From assembly GCF_000733855.1 (NCBI RefSeq), contig NZ_JPOJ01000001.1:4202128-4266127 (forward strand): DNA of 64,000 nucleotides, in the 5' to 3' direction. The position numbers and the translations under genes were made by a program. Below are positions 59,814 to 64,000 of the stretch, piece after piece. Source of the DNA: Methylomicrobium agile. Its GTDB lineage: Bacteria > Pseudomonadota > Gammaproteobacteria > Methylococcales > Methylomonadaceae. The notes under the pieces were generated by a model. That model was not told the DNA's origin. It saw only the letters and a list, made by a program, of their open reading frames with translations, and searched no databases. Numbering within the stretch: the first letter of the stretch is position 1; every line of letters starts with the position of its first letter.

Positions 59814-61721
59814 ATGAAAAATATAAATATATCTGAATGGAAAACGCAATTAGGGTTTCTGATGCTGGTGGGAGTAACGGGGCTGATGAGTGGATATGGA
59901 CGCCCTGTCCGGGCTGAGAATCCGGAACCCATCGGATGGTACGCGGGTGATATGCATGTGCATCGCAGTTGTGGGGGCCCTCCCGAAGCGATAGCGAGCC
60001 TATACGACAAGATGGCTACCCACAACCTGGCTGCCATTTCGTTGCTGGCGGACATGGGCAATGGCGAGGTTCAAGACCCCGCCACCGATCTGCCCCTGGT
60101 GAACGGACAGGATGCCTCCGTTTCGACACCCGACAGGATCGTGCATTGGGATACGGAATGGCACTGGGATGCCACGTATGGGCAGTACGAACACCAAGCC
60201 CTGGGAGGGCATGTGGTCGCGCTTGGGCTCAGCGAGGCGAATCAGATCTGGGAGGAGTACACCTATCCGATTTTCAATTGGGCGCATCAGCAAAACGGCA
60301 TCGCCGGGTTTGCCCATATGCAATATTTGGACGATGGCATTCCGCAGAGCCTGAACTGTTGTATCCCGATCGAATATCCCGTCGAAGTGGCATTGGGTTC
60401 GGCCGACTTTATCTCGGAGGATGTAACCGGTGGCGATTCCGCCATTCAAGCCTATTACCGCCTGCTTAACAACGGTTTTCGGCCGGGTTTCGCCGCCGGT
60501 ACCGATTATCCCTGCGACGTGTCGGAGTTAGGTTCTTTATTGACCTATGTGCAGGTGCCTCCCCCGGCTCAAATGAATTACCGCGACTGGATCGAGGGCA
60601 TTAGGCACGGCAGGACGGTGGTCTCGCGAAATGGCCATAACGAGTTTCTGAATTTAACGGTGAACGGCACCGCGGCACCCGGAGACGAGATCAAGTTAAC
60701 GAATGGCAGCAGCATTCCGGTGACGCTTGAGTGGACGGCGAATCAGGATCTGAGCGGAGCGATCGAGCTCGTGCAGAACGGTGTGGTCGTGGCCAGCCAG
60801 CAAGCCTCGGTTACGCCAAGTACGCCTGTAAACTTGACGACGACGGTTGATTTCACTCAGAGCGGCTGGCTGGCCGCACGCAGAATGGACGGCGACGGGC
60901 ACCAGTTGCACACGGGCGCCGTGTTTGTCACGGTAAATGATCAGCCTGTACGGGTGAGCGCGGCGGATGCCCAGTTTTATGTGCAGTGGATAGACAGCCT
61001 GTTAGCGAAGACGTCGCCGGGAGGCGAGTGGAGTTCGTATTTCGTCACCAGCCGGGACGCAGCGCAAACGCGTTACCAGGCCGCGAAGGCGGTCTATCAA
61101 CAAATTGCCTCGGAAGCGGCTGCAACACCACCACCTTCCTCTCAATCGCCCCTGACCCTTCAATCGCCCAATGGCGGCGAAATTTGGAACGGCGGCAGCG
61201 ACCAAACGATCACGTGGATTTCACAGAACATCGACGCCGGCAAGCGTTTGCAGCTTTATCTATCCACGGACAACGGCTTGAACTGGAAAATGTTAAGAGG
61301 AGCAATGAACGAGGCCGGATTCAAAACCTGGAAAATTCCCCCAAAACGCTATGCCAGCAAGCAGGCGTTGATCAAGATTTGCATCAAACAATCGATGCCG
61401 ATCTGTGACACGAGTGATGCGGTGTTTACCATCAATCAAGCGCCGATCGCGGAGGCCGGAACAAAGCAGAAGGCCGTTGCCGGAACGCAAGTCGCATTGA
61501 ATGGAGGGACAAGTTACGATCCCGATATGGGTCCTTCGCCCATCACTTACCATTGGACGCAACAGCGCGGCCCAAGCATCGTACTGAACGGCGCGGATAC
61601 GGTTTCACCCGACTTTACGCCCACGGTGCCCGGAACCTATGTGTTCGGTTTGACGGTTAACGATGGCTCTGGGGATAGCCGGCCGGACAATGTCAAGGTA
61701 AAAATTACGGCAGTGCAGTAA
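59814..61721 (+). CDS. Secreted PHP-domain metallohydrolase, CehA/McbA-like, with PKD-type end
   Basis: I start at MKNINISEWKTQ (59814), giving 635 residues; a further ATG five codons up is possible. A signal-like hydrophobic segment (LGFLMLVGVTGLMSG) ends near residue 34. The PHP metal site begins WYAGDMHVHRSC (GDMHVH at 45-50), with later HWDTEWHWD, HQNGIAGFAHMQY and FAAGTDYPCD. C-terminal domains: a PNGGEIW-type Ig-like domain and a PKD-like domain (APIAEAGTKQKAVAGTQVAL then SYDPDMGPSPITYHWTQQ). Family members cleave phosphoesters or amide and ester bonds. The substrate is unknown and no neighbour helps. Confidence 0.75.
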   Translation: MKNINISEWKTQLGFLMLVGVTGLMSGYGRPVRAENPEPIGWYAGDMHVHRSCGGPPEAIASLYDKMATHNLAAISLLADMGNGEVQDPATDLPLVNGQDASVSTPDRIVHWDTEWHWDATYGQYEHQALGGHVVALGLSEANQIWEEYTYPIFNWAHQQNGIAGFAHMQYLDDGIPQSLNCCIPIEYPVEVALGSADFISEDVTGGDSAIQAYYRLLNNGFRPGFAAGTDYPCDVSELGSLLTYVQVPPPAQMNYRDWIEGIRHGRTVVSRNGHNEFLNLTVNGTAAPGDEIKLTNGSSIPVTLEWTANQDLSGAIELVQNGVVVASQQASVTPSTPVNLTTTVDFTQSGWLAARRMDGDGHQLHTGAVFVTVNDQPVRVSAADAQFYVQWIDSLLAKTSPGGEWSSYFVTSRDAAQTRYQAAKAVYQQIASEAAATPPPSSQSPLTLQSPNGGEIWNGGSDQTITWISQNIDAGKRLQLYLSTDNGLNWKMLRGAMNEAGFKTWKIPPKRYASKQALIKICIKQSMPICDTSDAVFTINQAPIAEAGTKQKAVAGTQVALNGGTSYDPDMGPSPITYHWTQQRGPSIVLNGADTVSPDFTPTVPGTYVFGLTVNDGSGDSRPDNVKVKITAVQ

Positions 61722-61758
61722 ATATCGGCCCCTATCCCGGGTGCAACAGCGGCCTTAT

Positions 61759-61795
61759 CGAGGGCAATCGAAGCCTGCAACCTTCGATGCCCTCG
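61759..61795 (+). terminator. Hairpin after the PHP gene
   Basis: CGAGGGCAATCGAAG pairs with CTTCGATGCCCTCG (one bulge) around an eight-base loop, about 37 bases after the stop. GGTGCAA and TTGCACC further out extend the symmetry. No T run follows. Confidence 0.55.
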
Positions 61796-61878
61796 TATTG
61801 CACCTGAACCGTACTCTGTGAGTTTAGTTACGCCAACTTGTTGGTATACCATTAAGCTCCTTTTTTAAGAGTGCAATC

Positions 61879-62370
61879 TTATTGATAAGAGTCATCGATT
61901 TCTTTCTTACCCGTCCACATGGCTTTCACCAGTTTCTCTTTATCGATGACACTGGAGACGATGACGCCAAGAATGTGCAGAAACACCAGTACGAGGGTGA
62001 GGTTGGCGAATGCTTCATGCCACTCTTCCCAAAATTTTTCCGCGTGCTTATCCACTTTGTGGTCGAAATTTAGGTCTTTGGGGACTTTATCTTCACCCTC
62101 ATCCTCTGCATTGGCCTCATCCATGAGGCTGACGGCAGAAAGCGGAATTTGCTGCGCCGCCACGGCGAAAGGTCCTGCATTTTCTTCCATCGCATACAGT
62201 TTCATGCCGGTAACGGCAGTCCCTGCCAAACAGATCAAGAGAGCGGCAACCATGGCGCCGCCCGCCGGGTTGTGCCCGATGTCATGCTGGGGTTTTCCTG
62301 CAAGCAGATTTCTGAGATACCCGAAGACCTTCGCCGGCGAGTACAGAAAACTCCCAGGTTGTATCATCAA
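61879..62370 (-). pseudogene. Cytochrome b561-type membrane subunit, N-terminally truncated
   Basis: The frame is recognisable from PGSFLYSPAKVFGYLRNLLA onward, followed by GHNPAGGAMVAALLICLAG, a long charged insert, WEEWHEAFANLTLVLVFLHI and VSSVIDKEKLVKAMWTGKKE. That is the second half of a diheme cytochrome b561/Ni-Fe hydrogenase b-type protein; the first TM helices and their haem ligands are missing. The upstream part of the frame, up to 62508, lies antisense to a LuxR gene and is not native. The break is at about 62356-62390. Confidence 0.75.
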
Positions 62371-62733
62371 TCCGCGCAATCCAGAATTCATTTGCTCGAA
62401 CGAGATTTGGCGTTGGCGACCCAACAGGCCCAACAATGGCGCGAGGCAAACCGTGAGCTGATTGCAGGCTTGGCGGTGCAAATTCAAAAACAATTTGATG
62501 ACTGGCAACTGACCCCTGCCGAAGCGAAAGTCGGTTTTCTGATCTTAAAAGGACTGAGCCATGCCGAAATTGTGTCTTTGCGCCATGCCAGCGAGCGCAC
62601 CATTCGCGACCAGGCACGCGCGGTTTACCGAAAGTCCGGCACGGCCGGACGTTCGGAGCTTTCCGCATTTTTTCTTGAGGATTTGCTGCTTCCACGGCAG
62701 GAACCCCAGGCAAACCCAAACCTGCGGCACTAA
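62371..62733 (+). pseudogene. LuxR-type DNA-binding regulator, N-terminally truncated
   Basis: From HLLERDLALATQQAQQWREA onward this is the helical linker and HTH of a membrane-anchored LuxR-family regulator: LTPAEAKVGFLILKGLSHAE, RHASERTIRDQARAVYRKSG and AGRSELSAFFLEDLLLP. Full-length relatives carry an N-terminal membrane region that is absent. The upstream frame is antisense to the cytochrome fragment. The same deletion broke both genes. Confidence 0.7.
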
Positions 62734-62941
62734 CGGTATGTCGCGAAACCCGGCAAGCGGATGTTTCGTTTGCCCGTATCCGTCGAACGCTTTCTTATTC
62801 TCGCTTGCCGGCTGAACTGAAACGACCCTCCAAACCCTAGCCGGATAAGGGCCCCTAGTTCAATCCGAAACGGAAACGGCAAATGCCTGTCAAACCGGAA
62901 GTTTTCTCCTATTCTCTGTCGAGAATAGAGACTTATTTGTT

Positions 62942-64000
62942 TTACCCCAAATTCGACATATGAATGATAGCTTCCGCGTAGAATCCGCCCAGGTGGTTAG
63001 AACGGCCCAACACAAGCCGCCCCCCGTATTGTTCGACGATAAGTTTGGCGATTGATAACCCCAAACCATGACCGTTGACCGATTCATCCAGCCGGGAACC
63101 GCGCTGCATCAATTTTTCAATCTCCGACGATTCAACGCCCGGTCCGTCGTCTTCGATAATCAAGTGTACCGACTCGTTGCATTCCACCTTAATGTCAACC
63201 GAGAGTTTGGCCCATTTGCAGGCGTTGTCGAGCAGATTGCCTGCCAGTTCCAGCATATCTTCGCGGTCGATCGGCAGCATGTAGGGAGGAGGGGCGGAAA
63301 AGCGGATGGCCAGGTTTTTTTCCCGATATATGTTTTTCATCACCTGGATCAATGCCGGAATTTCCTGATGTATATCGAATTTTGCCACGGCCGGGCCGGA
63401 ACCGGCCAGGCGCGCGCGTTTCAGCACTCGCTCCATCAAGCGCAGCATGTGGGCTGTTTGCGTATTCAAAATCTCGCCGAACTCCGGATATTTCCGCATG
63501 GCATCTTCTCGGGACAGTTGCTGGAGTACCGTCAACGGCGTTTTGAGCGCATGCGCGAGATCGGCGAGTGAATTGCGCATGCGCAACATGCGCTGATCGA
63601 GCACGGTCAATAGGTGGTTGAATTCGCCGACCAGCGCGGAAATTTCCTGCGGCACATCCGTATCGATCTGGCTGCGTTCGCCGCGCTCCAGCGCTTTCAT
63701 CTGTTTTTGAAGGCGGGCCAGAGGGCGAAAGCCCTTACGCAAAATGGCGATTTGTATCAGCATTAAAACCAACAGAAAGACGGCCGCGATCACAGAAAAG
63801 CGTTTTTCAAATTCTGCGATCAAGACCAAGGTTGGCGACAGGTCTTCGGCAATAGCGACCGTCATCGCGCGGCCGTCTTTCCGATAGCCAAAGGCCATGC
63901 CCAAAAGCGGTTGGTGCTGCGGGCCGGCCAGGTAAAGCCACTGCCGCGTTCCGGATACGACCGTCGGCAGGGTCAAACGGTTGTCGCCGAAAGAGGGCGA
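62942..64000 (-). CDS. PhoQ-like sensor histidine kinase, partial
   Basis: The frame is open to the right edge (SPSFGDNRLTLPT), so the N terminus is outside the window. Visible parts are a periplasmic end, a TM segment (VIAAVFLLVLMLIQIAIL), a HAMP-like linker, the phosphorylation site LADLAHALKTPLTVLQQL, the N box ELAGNLLDNACKWAK, and the G boxes EDDGPGV and GHGLGLSIAKLIVEQYGG. The H-box and periplasmic style recall PhoQ, which senses magnesium and cationic peptides. The response regulator would lie to the right, outside the window. Confidence 0.85.
   Translation of the reverse strand, partial: SPSFGDNRLTLPTVVSGTRQWLYLAGPQHQPLLGMAFGYRKDGRAMTVAIAEDLSPTLVLIAEFEKRFSVIAAVFLLVLMLIQIAILRKGFRPLARLQKQMKALERGERSQIDTDVPQEISALVGEFNHLLTVLDQRMLRMRNSLADLAHALKTPLTVLQQLSREDAMRKYPEFGEILNTQTAHMLRLMERVLKRARLAGSGPAVAKFDIHQEIPALIQVMKNIYREKNLAIRFSAPPPYMLPIDREDMLELAGNLLDNACKWAKLSVDIKVECNESVHLIIEDDGPGVESSEIEKLMQRGSRLDESVNGHGLGLSIAKLIVEQYGGRLVLGRSNHLGGFYAEAIIHMSNLG

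Overview
The window looks like the chromosome of a gammaproteobacterial methylotroph, most likely a methanotroph-type member of the Methylococcales. The evidence is the gammaproteobacterial order rpsB-tsf-pyrH-frr-uppS-cdsA-dxr-rseP next to map-glnD, a homologue of the formaldehyde-activating enzyme Fae, and a GH17/GT2 NdvB-type glucan synthase. This is inferred from gene content only. I saw no rRNA, tRNA or CRISPR array.

Layout. 1-6.6 kb: the rpsB-to-rseP cluster on the minus strand, with a promoter before rpsB and a hairpin between rpsB and tsf. 6.6-7.8 kb: no intact gene, dispersed palindromes and a remnant of a Fic protein. 7.8-11.2 kb: map-glnD. 11.2-16.2 kb: a PilZ gene, then a minus-strand operon in which a STAS antagonist and an RsbW-like kinase precede a short NAD-glutamate dehydrogenase. 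16.4-24.1 kb: bcp, a large Fic-like/zeta-kinase fusion, tusA, cysG, a cytochrome c, a two-TM protein, argG and a lipoprotein.

24.3-36.1 kb is an Rhs polymorphic-toxin island. A dead IS5-type element abuts a 5'-truncated Rhs gene that ends in a WHH nuclease tip followed by its immunity gene. Downstream lies a chain of displaced toxin tips and immunity genes (DUF4258-like, PD-(D/E)XK-like, URI/GIY-YIG-like and unassigned tips; an EF-Tu domain III-like and an Imm44-like immunity protein). They are separated by three families of palindromic repeats, one of them a 125-136 bp MITE-like element with 12-bp terminal inverted repeats. The cassettes are AT-rich and the Rhs core is GC-rich. The island ends with a frameshifted IS3 element.

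36.2-53.5 kb is largely ordinary: class I fumarase, ndvB, the pyruvate dehydrogenase operon aceE-aceF-lpdA, an LtaS/OpgB-type sulfatase, the Fae-like gene, a pqiA-pqiA-pqiB-pqiC operon and a small two-TM protein. 53.5-59.7 kb is a second Rhs locus in the opposite orientation (AHH nuclease tip plus Imm11-type immunity), flanked by the same repeat families, also inverted. Its 5' end seems broken by one extra base in a six-base G/C run. 59.8-64 kb: a secreted PHP-domain protein, a deletion scar joining truncated cytochrome b561 and LuxR genes head to head, and a PhoQ-like sensor kinase that runs off the window.

The most unusual content is the repeat-bounded toxin/immunity cassette array. The Fic-zeta fusion and the partner-switch/glutamate dehydrogenase operon come next.
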